This document shows, piece after piece, positions 44,763-55,615 of a stretch of DNA of 64,000 bases (the stretch's first letter is position 1; each line of letters opens with the position of its first letter). Below the pieces are notes generated by a model that saw only the letters and a list, made by a program, of their open reading frames with translations, was not told the DNA's origin and ran no database searches. The stretch is from NCBI GenBank assembly GCA_946902985.2, contig OX336388.2, positions 224,896,467-224,960,466 of the forward strand. Reading direction: 5' to 3'. The stretch is from Meconema thalassinum (Eukaryota; Arthropoda; Insecta; Orthoptera; Tettigoniidae). The position numbers and the translations under genes are program-made.

Positions 44763-45335
44763 GAATGCAGCCGAAATAAATCAAATTGGCAGGTGAAAAG
44801 CTACAGGAAGTAGGAGACTTCTGTTACTTACGAAGCAAAATAACCAGAGACGGACGAAGCAAAGAGGATATAAAAAGTAGGTTGGCTCAGGCAAGGAAAG
44901 CATTTCTACAGAAAATGAATCTCTTGAAATCGGATAACTCATAGATTTAGGTATTAGGAAGTTTTGAAAACCTTTGTCTGGAGCGTGGCGCTCTATGGAA
45001 GTGAAACTTGGACTGCTGGTGCAGCAGAAAAGAGGAGAATAGAAGCATTTGAAATGTGGTGTTACAGGAGAATTATGAAAATCAGATGGGTAGATAGGGT
45101 TACAAACGAAGAGGTATTAAGACGAATGGGAGAGGAGAGATAGGTTAGTAGGACACATACTAAGACACCCAGGAATAGCAAGCGTAGTTATCGATGGAAG
45201 AGTCGAGGACAAGAACTGATTGCCTCGGATGTAGAGTGTGGTAGCTATGTAGAGATGAATCGATTAGCGCAGGACATGGAGACATGGAGAGCTGCATCAA
45301 ACCAGTCAAAAGACTGAAGACACAAAAAATAACAA
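44763..45335 (+). pseudogene. LINE ('YGSETWT' family) fragment, plus
   Basis: It starts GGAATGCAGCCGAAATAAAT. Broken frames contain GSETWTAGAAEKRRIEAFEM and IMKIRWVDRVTNEEVLRRMG. An internal deletion (~45140) removes the CFWRLL segment. It ends AGACTGAAGACACAAA. Confidence 0.75.
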
Positions 45336-46299
45336 TATGAATTCCTTCCTGAAGAATAAAAACTCTATAAAATCCTGTGGTGTGTCGGCTAAGATGAAAA
45401 AGTCATCAGAAAATCTTTACTCCTAGTTTAATTTATTATTATTATTGAAATGTTTTCGAGGTCGTTAGTTGAACGACCCTAACTTAGAATGGCTGATGAC
45501 ACGCGAAAACAACTCATCGTAGATCTAACTAATGATCCTTGAACCACTGTCCAGTGAATGGAAATCGATTAGGCTACTAATATATAAATAACAGGAACTC
45601 CTTTCAAAATTCATTAAGAACCGCTCGTTCCTCTTCAATTGTAATTAACGGTTAGACGATCTATTCACTCCTTATTTTCATAGCATACTACATCATACTA
45701 CGGTAAATCGTCAGAGAATATTTATTTATTCAACCATAGAAATATCTTATTTTCTCTTTGCTGAATAGAGCTTCCGCAGTCCAGCACAGCACAGGGGGCC
45801 ATGCTTAGCACGACGTTCATTTGTTTCATTCTTCACACAGATGCTCTATTGTTTCTAACGTTAGTTTGCTTAAATCTTCCAACGCTATTTGATCACTGCC
45901 TTCTAAGTTTTTCTTGCTTGTTTGTTTGCTTGTATGAGTAGGTTTTTCTTTTTGCGTTCGCTTTTGCTATTGGTTTTTGTTAATATTATGTATTTGTTGT
46001 TCCCAAGGTTTCGGTAATTGCCTAGTCATCGACCGGTAATGTGTGTTGTACGTGTCTTTTCTTTTTCTTGTCCCTAATAAGCCAACATCATCTTCACACG
46101 AATCAGATGGCGCTAGCCTTATTGCAAAGAAACTACAGTACCAACAAGCCAGCTGTCATCATAGATCGCCCATACACTTCCGGATGAACGTTATCAAGGA
46201 TGTCCAAAGTTCTAACGGTCACTGACGTCAATGACCAAAAAGACTGGTAAGATAAGATCATAATATCCTTTATGTCCGACGATGTCGAAATGTAAATAT
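45336..46299. other. No recognised feature
   Basis: About 960 bp of largely unique sequence. The short frame at 46043-46225 shows no known domain. Confidence 0.4.
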
Positions 46300-46381
46300 T
46301 AAATGTCAGAAAACTGTATCATAATGAGGGTCATTTTAGTACTACCTTTCATTATGATACAGTTTCTCTAACCAATCAGAG

Positions 46382-46570
46382 GGCGTGGTGGCTCAGCGGT
46401 CTAGCTGTATGCCTCTCACCAAGGCGGTCCGGGTTCGATTCCCGGTCAATGCATGTGAGATTTTCGAAGTGAAATGCCATGTCCTGTGGTTCGGATTCCA
46501 CGTAAAAAGGAGGTCCCGTGGCTCATAATCACAAGATTCACGGTCACGTAAAACTACAATCTTCCTTCCT
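46382..46570 (+). mobile_element. SINE S5 with TSD
   Basis: Head GGTGGCTCAGCGGTC and GGGTTCGATTCCCGG (B box GGTTCGATTCC, intact). It ends GTAAAACTACAATCTTCCTT. The 13-bp TSD TAACCAATCAGAG (46369-46381, 46571-46583) is perfect. Confidence 0.92.
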
Positions 46571-46772
46571 TAACCAATCAGAGCTCAATATGTTCATTCA
46601 TTGACCAATTAGGTAAGGATAGCTTCAAACATACACTCAAAATCCAACATGTCAGACATGAATTACATGATTTGAAAGTTGACAATGTAACCTATATTGT
46701 ACCAACCATTGTAGTTCCAATGCCAAATACACGGACAAAATCAGCATGAACCTTTACGGTAACAGGAAAATA

Positions 46773-48113
46773 GGGGACAGTCTGATAAAACAGGGTAGTC
46801 TGATGAAACGGGGTACCCTAGTTTTCTCGTCTGGTATGTGGTGACATCTTCCGGTGAACATAGTGACCTCTTTCTCACTTGATGACCTTCATTATTAGAA
46901 CAGTTGCAATCTCTAGGGTGCAAGCGTGCGTTCTCACAGGGGTAAAATCTATTTTTACAGTGTTGTGTTATAATATATCTCCTGTAAATTGTGTGCTTAT
47001 ATATCCAAGACCTTATTATGAAGACTGTAAAGTAAGGACGATATAAATTAAACATTGTTTACACTACATAATTGTGGGTGTTTCAAAATGAATGACCGGT
47101 TTAGGTGCTGTAAAATTCCACTTGCTCCTAACATGGTGTTGTTGGATAAAACAGGGTACCACTAAGTTGAATAGAACAGGGTAGTACCCCGTTTTATCAG
47201 ACCCACCAGTGGAGAAAGGTGATATCCTGTCTTCGGGATCTCTATCTGAGCCATCAAACGGAAAATCATCTGCTCTAGCCACATCACAGTCTTACCATTC
47301 AGAGAGACCTGTTCCATCCAAATCAGGGTCTTCTCAATCACTTAGGCCTAAGCCTTGGACTTCAGCTTTCCAAGTCTCTCGGAAATACATAAAGGCAGTC
47401 AGTTAGGCGGCAGTGCCGAGAACTGAAAGAAAGGAAGGAATAACCAATAGACGAAGAGGAAAGACAGCTATTCTGACAAGTTCCCCACACAAGGAAGAAT
47501 TAACTTCATCTATGAAAAAGGGGACGACTCCCAACCGGAAACTTCAAATAGAGTCACAATCTCCCAGATTTAGGCCTTCTGACGTTACAAATGTCGTAAA
47601 GCAGAATGTGAAGAAAGTTAGAAAAGTGCAGGAATATAACACCTCGTCAGAAGAGGTAGGAGAAAATAATAACGCAGCTAGCATTTATTGTAATGAACTA
47701 TTCTCTAATTCGAAGTCGGAAGAAGGCTGGGTCAAGTGTTATAAGTGTGGAGAATGGTCTCATGAACAGTGTGCCGGCATTGATGATGAAGATGATGACC
47801 CGTATAAATGTGATTTTTGTACATGAAGTGAATTTTAATGTTTGTAAAATATATTTCTATTTTGTAATGTTCACTATAATCTAGTACCCTGTTTTATCCA
47901 ACTCGTCTGATAAAATGAGGTAATGGACAAACATTTATATAAATAAACAATTTACGGTTAGGCATTTTTTTAAAATTAATTTCTTCATTGTCATTTGTAA
48001 GTAGATATATTGTGCAACTAGTCATTAAAAATTTAACACATTAGTGTGCGGTAACAAGTTCATGAGATATGTCACTTTGTTTATTAAGTATCCTGTTTTA
48101 ACCGACTCTCCCC
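46773..48113 (+). mobile_element. Pogo-like DNA transposon, internally deleted
   Basis: Termini GGGGACAGTCTGATAAAACA (left) and GGGGAGAGTCGGTTAAAACA (right, complement) are flanked by TA on both sides (46771-46772, 48114-48115), as in the Tc1/mariner-pogo superfamily. It retains only the transposase C-terminus. RATAAAACRGGGTA motifs recur internally in both orientations (near 46789, 47150, 47195 and 47886). Confidence 0.8.
47209..47826 (+). pseudogene. Pogo transposase C-terminal region with zinc finger
   Basis: One frame, broken by a single TAG (47404-47406). After the stop it has NRRRGKTAILTSSPHKEEL, matching the RxxGKxxxLTxSPxK motif of insect pogo-like transposases. Near the end EEGWVKCYKCGEWSHEQCAG and YKCDFC form a PHD-like finger (C-x2-C, H-x2-C, C-x2-C; one cysteine of the first pair is missing). 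In related transposases this tail follows the DDE domain, which is absent here. Whether the tail alone could be expressed as a small protein is unknown. Confidence 0.7.
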
Positions 48114-48785
48114 TACTATGAAGTATGCAAGAAATTTAGGATTCTACGTCCCGAAGTTTGCAACACCATCTTTGTAGTCATTACTGACATGGAATGTGAT
48201 GCTTGTTTGCATAAACAAACTGGGCAATATTACAAAAGGAATAGCACTGTAACTTAATATCCGCAACTCCAATTTCTACACAGGGCATTACATTCGTAAG
48301 TTTTCGCTGACAATTTTAGTGAATGCTGTTGTTGACATAAACACACCAGAACGTCATGGAGGAAGCAGGGGTATGACATTAGTTCCACGGAAATTATAAT
48401 CTCGCTCTCTGTTCAGTAAATGGATTTCTTATGCAAAACTTTTCCACCTGAAGTCATAACTGTTCTATTTGGGACTCAATTGATATGCCTTCCATTGGCA
48501 TTCTATACGCATCGAATTTGAAGAATAACTAGTTGATAATACGATACATTTTAAATCTAAAGCGATTGTAACAGCCTCTTTTGTGTTATTTGACCAAAAT
48601 AACAAAATTATCCACCATAGTACCTGTGCGCTATCTGTTGATGCTACTTCAGGATAAACAATGTTTCAAAGCTTTGGGATTCGTTATTATGTAGAGAGCA
48701 AATGCTGAGCCCACACAATTCCCAAGAAGAAGAATTCAACCGTCAGAATCTCGACAGATAGTTATGAATATTTATGTAAGAACAT

Positions 48786-49284
48786 GAATCATTTCTACAA
48801 AAAAGGAATCTGTTGACTTCGAATATAGATTTAGGTATTAGGAAGTCATTTTTGAAAGCCTTTGTCTGGAGTGTGGTACTCTATGGAAGTGAAGCTTGGA
48901 CTATTGGTGCAGCAGATAAGAGGAGAATTGAAGCGTTTGAAATGTGGTGTTACAGGAGACTGATGAAGATCAGATGGGTAGATAGGGTTACAAACGAAGA
49001 GGTATTGAGACGAGTGGGAGAGGAGAGATGTTTCTGGCGACTGCTAATGAAGAGAAGAGATAGGTTGATAGGATACATTCTAAGACACCCAGGAATAGCA
49101 AGCTTAGTTATGGAAGGAAGGGTCGAGGACAAGAACTGTAGGTGTAGAACAAGGTTACAATATGTTAAACACATAGCCTCAGATGTAGGGTGTGGTAGCT
49201 ATGTAGAGATGAAACGATTAGCTCAAGACAGGGAGGCATGGAGTGCTGCATCAAACCAGTCAAAAGACTGAAGACTCAAACAAC
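48786..49284 (+). pseudogene. LINE ('YGSETWT' family), 5'-truncated, well preserved
   Basis: The open frame 48813-49271 encodes the LINE C-terminus without a stop: DLGIRKSFLKAFVWSVVLYG, SEAWTIGAADKRRIEAFEMW, VGEERCFWRLLMKRRDRLIG and a final DREAWSAASNQSKD. It ends GACTGAAGACTCAAACAAC. The TSD is ATGTAAGAACAT / ATGTTAGAACAT (48774-48785, 49285-49296; one mismatch). It is the most recent copy of this family in the window. Confidence 0.85.
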
Positions 49285-49464
49285 ATGTTAGAACATATAA
49301 TAAAGTTATAATTATCGTCGAACATAAACAGTCGTATGCAACTCGCCTATAATGGTAATTAAGGCACTCGTGTGGAAATTATAAAACTCGCTTCGCTAGT
49401 TTTATAAACATACTCGTGTCTTAATTATTGCCATTATAGGTTCATTGCATAATGTAGGCCTACT

Positions 49465-49640
49465 ATTAACGGTTTAAGCAGAGTAAGCTTAAAAGGCGCA
49501 CGGACGGCTGGTTTTTCTTCAACTCGATTCACTGAAACCGTCCTCGAGAAATCCTTTACAGAATGGTGAAAACCACATCAAAATTCTTCCAGTGGTTCTC
49601 GCGATTACCCGTTACATCCAAGAATCGGAGACTTTATATA
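49465..49640 (+). repeat. CTTCGCCC repeat family, 3' fragment
   Basis: It contains GTAAGCTTAAAAGGCGCACG and CATCCAAGAATCGGAGACTT. 49641-49965 holds nothing recognised. Confidence 0.65.
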
Positions 49641-49965
49641 GCCTATTGTATTGTTACTGTTTTACGGGGCAGAACAGCGAGGTGATCTGCCCCTAAAAGA
49701 CTAACGCTTTACCACACAGCCATGCATGTCCATGTATACTATGTAGATATTTAAATATTATCCTCCCTATATTATTCCGGTAAGGTCCCATTCCGGTTTT
49801 GTACCGAAAATAAGGTCCTGTTAACACCAGCCTACACATATGGGGTACCTACAGGTTCCGCATAACCCCATGTGTGCCCGAAACGCCCTCACTTAATCGT
49901 AAAATGCCTCACAATTAAATAAATACCGTAAAAATGTACATTTACAATGGGATCACCGTTACCTG

Positions 49966-50199
49966 GTGAGCCTGCCGCTAGAGCGCAGGGCAGTGCGGTG
50001 GCAGCCATCTGGCGGAGAGCGCGGCGTACTGCTAGCTGAGGAGTCTCTCAGCATATGGCTCCGGTGTGGTCTCGCCAAGATTTTCTCTAGGGTTCAATCC
50101 TTTGCAAACGTAAAAATTGCTGTAGAAGAAACTCCCGAGCAAACAATAACCGATGAATTAGTTGGAACATCGAATATTGTCTACAAAGAGGTGCTGTGA
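49966..50199 (+). other. Candidate 3' exon or retro-fragment, unrecognised
   Basis: A 77-codon frame that opens at GTG (no ATG). Its last part (FANVKIAVEETPEQTITDEL, VGTSNIVYKEVL) has a protein-like, acidic composition and a TTTTCTCTAG acceptor-like site just upstream (~50085). AATAAA lies 67 bp beyond the stop (50266-50271). This could be a terminal exon, a decayed gene copy or chance. The product is not recognised. Confidence 0.3.
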
Positions 50200-50384
50200 C
50201 AAGTACAAAATACTGTTCTACATAATTCTTTGTGTTCTTCTCATGTACGTATGCCGTTTAACAACAATAAATACATTTCTTCAATATTTAAAACTTCATT
50301 CTCCCACATTCTTCCCTACATTCACGTTGCGAAAGCTCGCATGATTTAGTTATTATTATTATTATTATTATTCTATATTGACGG

Positions 50385-50575
50385 CCCAGTGGTGTTGGGG
50401 TAGCGAGGCCTTCTGTCTTTCACCCGGAAGCCCCGGGTTCGATTCCCGGCTCCGTCAGGGATTTTAGACGTGAGGGCTGGAACGGGGTCCACTCAGCCTC
50501 GTGAGGACAATTGAGTTGCTGTCGGACAGTAAGGCACGAAAACCAAGATTAACGGCCGAGGGGACCCGATACGCG

Positions 50576-50577
<2 letters not shown>
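50385..50577 (+). mobile_element. SINE S1
   Basis: Head CCCAGTGGTGTTGGGGTAGC and B box GGGTTCGATTCCCGG are intact. The body is shortened after AACGGCCGAGGGGACCCGAT and ends in (ATT)n. Confidence 0.85.
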
Positions 50578-50623
<46 letters not shown>

Positions 50624-50756
50624 GTCATTATTATTATATTTATAATTATACATATTAAATTTATTATTATTATTATTATCATCATTTTACGATTATTAAT
50701 TTAATAATGTTATTTTTATTATTTAATTATAATAATTAATATTTCATTATTAATGC

Positions 50757-50822
<66 letters not shown>
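50578..50822. repeat. (ATT)n microsatellites
   Basis: Two long (TTA)n runs (50578-50623, 50758-50822) separated by AT-rich sequence. They are probably the expanded tail of the SINE. Confidence 0.95.
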
Positions 50823-51450
50823 CAGAAGTAGTGTTCCATTTTAAAAGCAAGGGCTTATACCACTTTACTTTGTTGAAGGTAGTAAGAAAGCTTCAGCCAT
50901 ACATCTTCTTCTGTTGCTTGATGTGAGCGAGATTGAATCTGTTTTCCTCTTGTCAATAGGTGGCGGTTAAATCGATTAAGCACGTCGAATCGCATCAGCG
51001 TCTGGTCGTTTGATTGAACAGTCAAGTGAAGGCTGACGACTATCTCTCTTCTTCCCTCCAAGATCTTTTATCTTCCTTCCTTCATGTCTTGTTTGTTTGA
51101 GCGATTGTCGACACTAACAAATGATTTTTCTTAACGTGACCCCCCCTGCTGACTGGGTGATCCCCATTTACAAGGGTGGTCCGCTACTGGTCATAGTCTA
51201 TAGTGCTTTATAACATATCCTGATCTCAGTGACAGCTATGATTAATTGATTTGGCCTGACCTTCCTTTTCATCCATAAGTGTAAACAGTAACTGGTCATG
51301 TTATTAGCACACTCGGGCACATTTAGCAGTAGTTTCATTAGCATCTCATAAACTTCGGTATATTATGATTAAAGTTTGTCCGTTTTTTCTGAATTTTCAC
51401 GGAATTTTGCCTTATTTGCGTATTTATGTCTATTTTATGCCGAATGCGCG
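50823..51450. other. Unassigned, with a short RT-like fragment
   Basis: Mostly unique. A plus-strand reading near 51143-51190 gives PADWVIPIYKGG, which matches the PxDWxxxxxxPIxKxGD block of LINE reverse transcriptases. Too short to classify. Confidence 0.4.
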
Positions 51451-51454
51451 GAAA

Positions 51455-51725
51455 ATTAAAATGTTTGTCTGTCCACCTGTCTGTCCGTCTAATTGTTTGT
51501 CTGTTTTGCTGTTTGACTGTTAGCCGGTCTGCTTCCCAGTTTGTTCATCTACCTGTCTGTTTGCCTGACTGATGGTCTGTCCACTTGTCTGTCTGTTTGT
51601 TTATATGTCTAGCTGTCTGTCTTTTTGTATGTCTGTCTATCTGTTTGTTTGCCTGTCTACTTGTCTTTCCTTTCAGCCTGAATGTCTGTTTGTCTGCCTG
51701 TCTGTCTGTCGACTGTCGACCACAA
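51455..51725. repeat. Degenerate (CTGT)n/(TTGTC)n tract
   Basis: About 270 bp of TGTCTGTCTGTTTGTC-type repeats. The Cys/Leu-rich frame at 51572-51784 is a translation of it. Confidence 0.85.
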
Positions 51726-51779
51726 CTGGTGCTAGAGTGAACACGAAACTGCTCGAAGTTCCAGTCAGGAAGACAACCG

Positions 51780-52437
51780 GGTAAGTATCAGCCTGTATTG
51801 TTACCGTATAACCATATAATCACCCCAAACAGACACACTCCGGATTTCTATCACCATTTTAGCATTTCACCTAACATTAGATATACTACATTTAGCATAC
51901 ACCGATACTGCAACTAAATAATTGTACATATTGTAAATATTGTTCACCTGTATTCTCAAACATAGATGTTATAGCCTAAGTGGAATGGATCTGATGATGA
52001 TCGCTTGACGATCGAAACTGGTCATCCTAGTGTATTTATTAATCTCATGTAATTTATTTCAGGATTAGGGCATAACCCAGCTCTTTTGGGTACATTCGTG
52101 TTGACCGACTGGAAAGCACCAAACTTTTGTTTACTTAAGCAACACTGAAAAATGGCTCAAACCCCACAATTAGAATGTAAATCAATGAAAGTTCACAACA
52201 AATGTATTTACATTCTAATGCTTGTGTAAGGATATCATTTTCTATTTGTATTTGTTAGCATAGTTTTAAAGATTATTTTTATTTAATCTACGCTGACGAG
52301 GGTATCATTGTATACCGAAACATGTACGTTTTAATTTAATTATTAAACTTGTCAGTGTTTGACAAGGCGGGTTTTGTAATAGGAGATTAATATCAGTCAA
52401 CATGGATCATAATGGGTAATGGCTATGCATTGTATTT
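51780..52437. other. Unassigned, two hammerhead-like cores
   Basis: CTGATGA...GAAAC at 51991-52018 (stem GATCG/CGATC) and CTGACGA...GAAAC at 52293-52321 (stem GGTAT/ATACC). No coding frame. Confidence 0.35.
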
Positions 52438-52768
52438 TACTTTAGGGGTTCACGTAGCTCCGTGTACTTGTGTGAGTGTGTGACATTTGTCTTATAACCT
52501 GTCTTACTGAGATGGCTGTATTAGTATGTGTAGTTGTTATTCAGATGAGGATAGGGAAGGAGGCGCCCATGGCCTTCATTTATTAACCATCCCGGTATTC
52601 ACTTGGAGGAGTAGTGAGAAACCACCTCTTCTTAGTTTTGCCTCTCGAGGCTGAGTGTACCCCGTTCCAGCCCTCAGAACAGAACTAAATTTCTTAGCAG
52701 AGCCGGGAATCGAATCCGAGCCTTCGCGGTGGCAGTCAAGACTCTTAGCCAGTACGCAACTGAAGTGT
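52438..52768 (-). mobile_element. SINE S3 (tRNA-headed)
   Basis: The minus-strand head has TGGCTAAGAGTC (A box-like) and CGGATTCGATTCCCGGC (B box). The body contains the AAAACTAAG and GGGCTGGAACGGGG blocks and the GTTTCTCACTACTCC core. Related to 5345 (+) and 59265 (-). Confidence 0.7.
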
Positions 52769-52849
52769 AGTTATTGACCAGGGAACGGATTTGTATGTAG
52801 GCCTAAATACATATCTATTAAGGAAGCTAAACTTAATTATATGAATAAC

Positions 52850-52928
52850 GAGGCTGGCAGAGCCGGGGATTGAACCCGGTACCTCGGGGGTGACAGCCAA
52901 CAATGCTAGCCTCAGCGCCACGAGGTGG
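52850..52928 (-). mobile_element. Isolated tRNA-like SINE head
   Basis: The minus strand reads CCACCTCGTGGCGCTGAGGC ... ACCGGGTTCAATCCCCGGCT. The A/B box layout is that of a SINE head, but the rest does not match S1-S6. A true tRNA gene was rejected because no cloverleaf could be closed. Confidence 0.5.
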
Positions 52929-52929
52929 T

Positions 52930-53766
52930 CTTTATTAGTTTATTAAATGAAATTTGTTTTCTGGGAATATCTCAGAAACGTGGTTTTAGAGCCTTAAAAC
53001 GTAGTAGCCTCCGAGCCACTAAGGGGCTGAAAATGAGTTTTGCTCGTCCTTGTACGCCATAATATAATAATCATCATAATAAAAATATAATAATATAGGG
53101 ATAGGGATATAATAGACCTTTAGTACCCCTTGACCCCCTTAAGTGCATTATATACGTATTGATACATTTTACAGCTTAAGTTGGTTCCGTGATAACCTTA
53201 TAGCCGTTTGCGAACGTTCACAGTAATGTAGTAAATGGAATGGCATTGCGTCTTACGGAAATAGATGGACTTCTGAGATCGTGTTGCCATGGTTACCGGC
53301 TTGCATTCTTTCAATAGCTTAATAAATGAAATTAGTTTCCTGGATATATCTCAAAAACTGTTGGTTTTAGGACCTTAAAATGTGGTTTTCGGGGCCCGTA
53401 GGGCTCCTGAGTTTTGTTTCTCACATTGAGACGCTGAAAATGAGCTTTGTCTCGTCTTTCTACGCCCATTTCAGCATACATTTTAAGGGGGTAGGCCCTC
53501 TTTTATGAGAGGTATGAAGAAGAGTTACATCAATGATTACTTTCGTGCCTCTGATGGATTTATGTACCAAATTTTACGTTGATCCACTCAGCCGTTCTCG
53601 AGTGATGCGCGTGCAAAGTTGTACACAAACAAACAGACAGACAGACAGACAAAAATTTTGTTTTTGTGCGCAACCGTCATAAACCAGTCTGAAACGCGTT
53701 AATAACTCAAACTTCCGTGGAAATTCAGAAAAATCAGACAAACTTTCAATTTTATATATATAGAGA
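52930..53766 (+). repeat. R53 interspersed repeat
   Basis: TTTCTGGGAATATCTCAGAA and TTTCCTGGATATATCTCAAA start two diverged direct units ~380 bp apart. It ends with (CAGA)n (53630-53650) and TATATATAGAGAG. It matches 278-620 in reverse. Confidence 0.55.
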
Positions 53767-54592
53767 GACTAGCAACCAGCCCATGCTTCGCCCGGGATCA
53801 GTAGTTATGAATGCATTTTCGATGTCAATGAACAACGACCGATATCCGTTTTACGTCTCGGCATGATGGCTTAAATTCACTGACTGGGGTATTAATTATA
53901 TTACCATAGAGATGCATGTGCAACAAATTCTTGTCAGACGTAATTTAAGAATGGCGAGGTGCATGAAACTCAAATCCCCCTTCCGTCCAATATTAACTTG
54001 ACTGTGTATTTTGCGGAACGAAAAGTTCACAGGCGAAATGAAGAAAAGCCGAGTTGCACTTCCAGGGAAACTCTAACCTTAACCACTCTTCTCTGAAGAC
54101 TTAACTCAACACAACTCGACAGTTTGCGGCTGGCTGTATCTGGGGTAATAGGCTCACCCGCTAGCTAGGCTGTAACTGGGTTGATAGACTCGCCCCTAGC
54201 CAGCTCGTAAACTGTCACCTCAGTAATTGAATGGAGATTGTTGGATGAACTAAAAACGTAAAAACACTTATAGTGGGCGATGTATTGAAGATAGAGATAT
54301 GCTTTCGCAGTTCGGTTTTTGTAGAACTTTTCATGCTGAACAATTCTTTACATACATAGTAAACAGATATTTTTAACGGTTTTCCCAGCGTAAGCTTAAA
54401 AAACGCACGGACGCCATGTTTTTTTCGACTTTTTCACTGAAATCGTTACTGACCGGCTTCCTTTGATCATAAATAAATTATTTTCTACAGAAACCTTCCT
54501 GGAGAATGGTGGAAACCTCATATAACGCCATCCACTGGTTCTCGGGATTACCCGTTACATCCAAGAATCGGGGACTTAAACTAAGTAGAGAT
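53767..54592 (+). repeat. CTTCGCCC repeat family, longest copy
   Basis: It begins ACTAGCAACCAGCCCATGCT, CTTCGCCCGGG, and ends GGGGACTTAAACTAAGTAGA. The CTTCGCCC-rich start and terminal ACTTA/TAAGT hairpin recur in other copies. No TSD was found and no coding frame. A helitron-like nature is possible. Confidence 0.55.
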
Positions 54593-55088
54593 TATCTTTA
54601 CACATCATGGCGTGTGGATTTGAGATGTAGAGTTGTTTTTTTTTTCTCCAATATTTGGAAGTTAAGCACATATGCTCCATATTTTTAGTCATCAAAATCC
54701 AATATAGTCCATATTTCAGCTAGGAAGTATTAAATTCTGGTAAACAAGCAGTCCTGTCAATAATGGAGAAACAAGTTAAATATCTATATTTAACAATTTA
54801 AATCGTGGTAGAGGTGATGTTGTAGATGTGTCAAAAATCGAGATGGGCACTGTACTTTGAAAGAACTCTGTATATGAAGCAATGGGAAAGGTTGCTGCGA
54901 TTTTGTGTGGAGATTTAAGTGTAATGCTAACTATGGATTTAACCTACATTGTGAAGTTCAAATTTGCCCCCGTTACCTCTTCTGATATTGAACGCAGTTT
55001 CAGTCAATATAAATTTGTCCTTAGAGACAATAAGAGAACATTTACTATCCAGCACTTAAAACATTTTATAATCCATTGTTTTGGTAAC
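54593..55088 (+). pseudogene. hAT transposase dimerisation domain remnant
   Basis: The frame 54882-55124 contains PVTSSDIERSFSQYKFVLRD then NKRTFTIQHLKHFIIHC. S(D)IERSFSxYK...DNxRxF is the conserved hAT C-terminal dimerisation motif. The catalytic region is absent. After an S4 SINE (55089-55455) the sequence seems to continue to ~55600 (AAGCACATATTTCTATAAAA), possibly the element's 3' end. The subfamily resembles that of hAT-N1. Confidence 0.65.
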
Positions 55089-55455
55089 AGAGAAGGCCTC
55101 GGGTGCCGGGTGCATGCTTTGTAATTTGAAACCCAGAGGGTAGCCTACATGTCGAATTTTGTTGTTCCTTGAATCACTATGAAAGTCAAGGAGGTTAGAT
55201 ATCTAAGCTCCTTGAACACTATAGCGCTTTCTAGTAGAGAAATGAGGAACTTTGTGTTGGCGGAAACTCCCGAGATTAATTTTGCCATTATGAACACGAC
55301 CTACTGAATTCAAATGGGTTATTTGACATGCCAACATCGTATGACATGCGTGTCGTATTTTTGCCGCCTTTCAAAAATCACTTACCACGGCCAGGAGCGA
55401 ACCTGCAATCTTGGGGTTAGTAGACCGACACGATATCCACTCACCCACCGTGGCA
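55089..55455 (-). mobile_element. SINE S4 (tRNA-headed)
   Basis: Complete head on the minus strand: GCCACGGTGGGTGAGTGG and GCAGGTTCGCTCCTGG. The body is as at 16363. No clear TSD. Confidence 0.75.
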
Positions 55456-55615
55456 AGCTGATATTATAATGAGAGGTGCAAAGTTATGTTTCAAGTAGAT
55501 CTTTGTTTAGCTTCTTTGAATTTGGATATTAAAATAGAAATTTTAGTTTATTGTAATTTTAAGCACATATTTCTATAAAAAATAACTGAATATATATATA
55601 TTGTCTTTCTCCTTT

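Larger units (their letters stand above)
46300..49460 (-). repeat. PAL repeat, copy 4, split by SINE, pogo and LINE
   Basis: PAL text ATGTCAGAAAACTGTATCAT at 46305 continues either side of an S5 SINE, a pogo element and a LINE. It ends in the palindrome at 49336-49449. Segments between insertions (48116-48785) match the middle of copy 2 (for example CCAATTTCTACACAG). Confidence 0.65.

Noticed and set aside
51572..51784. 70-codon Cys/Leu-rich frame
   Set aside because: Translation of the (CTGT)n tract.
52850..52928. tRNA gene on the minus strand
   Set aside because: A and B boxes are present but no acceptor stem can be paired; more likely a SINE head.
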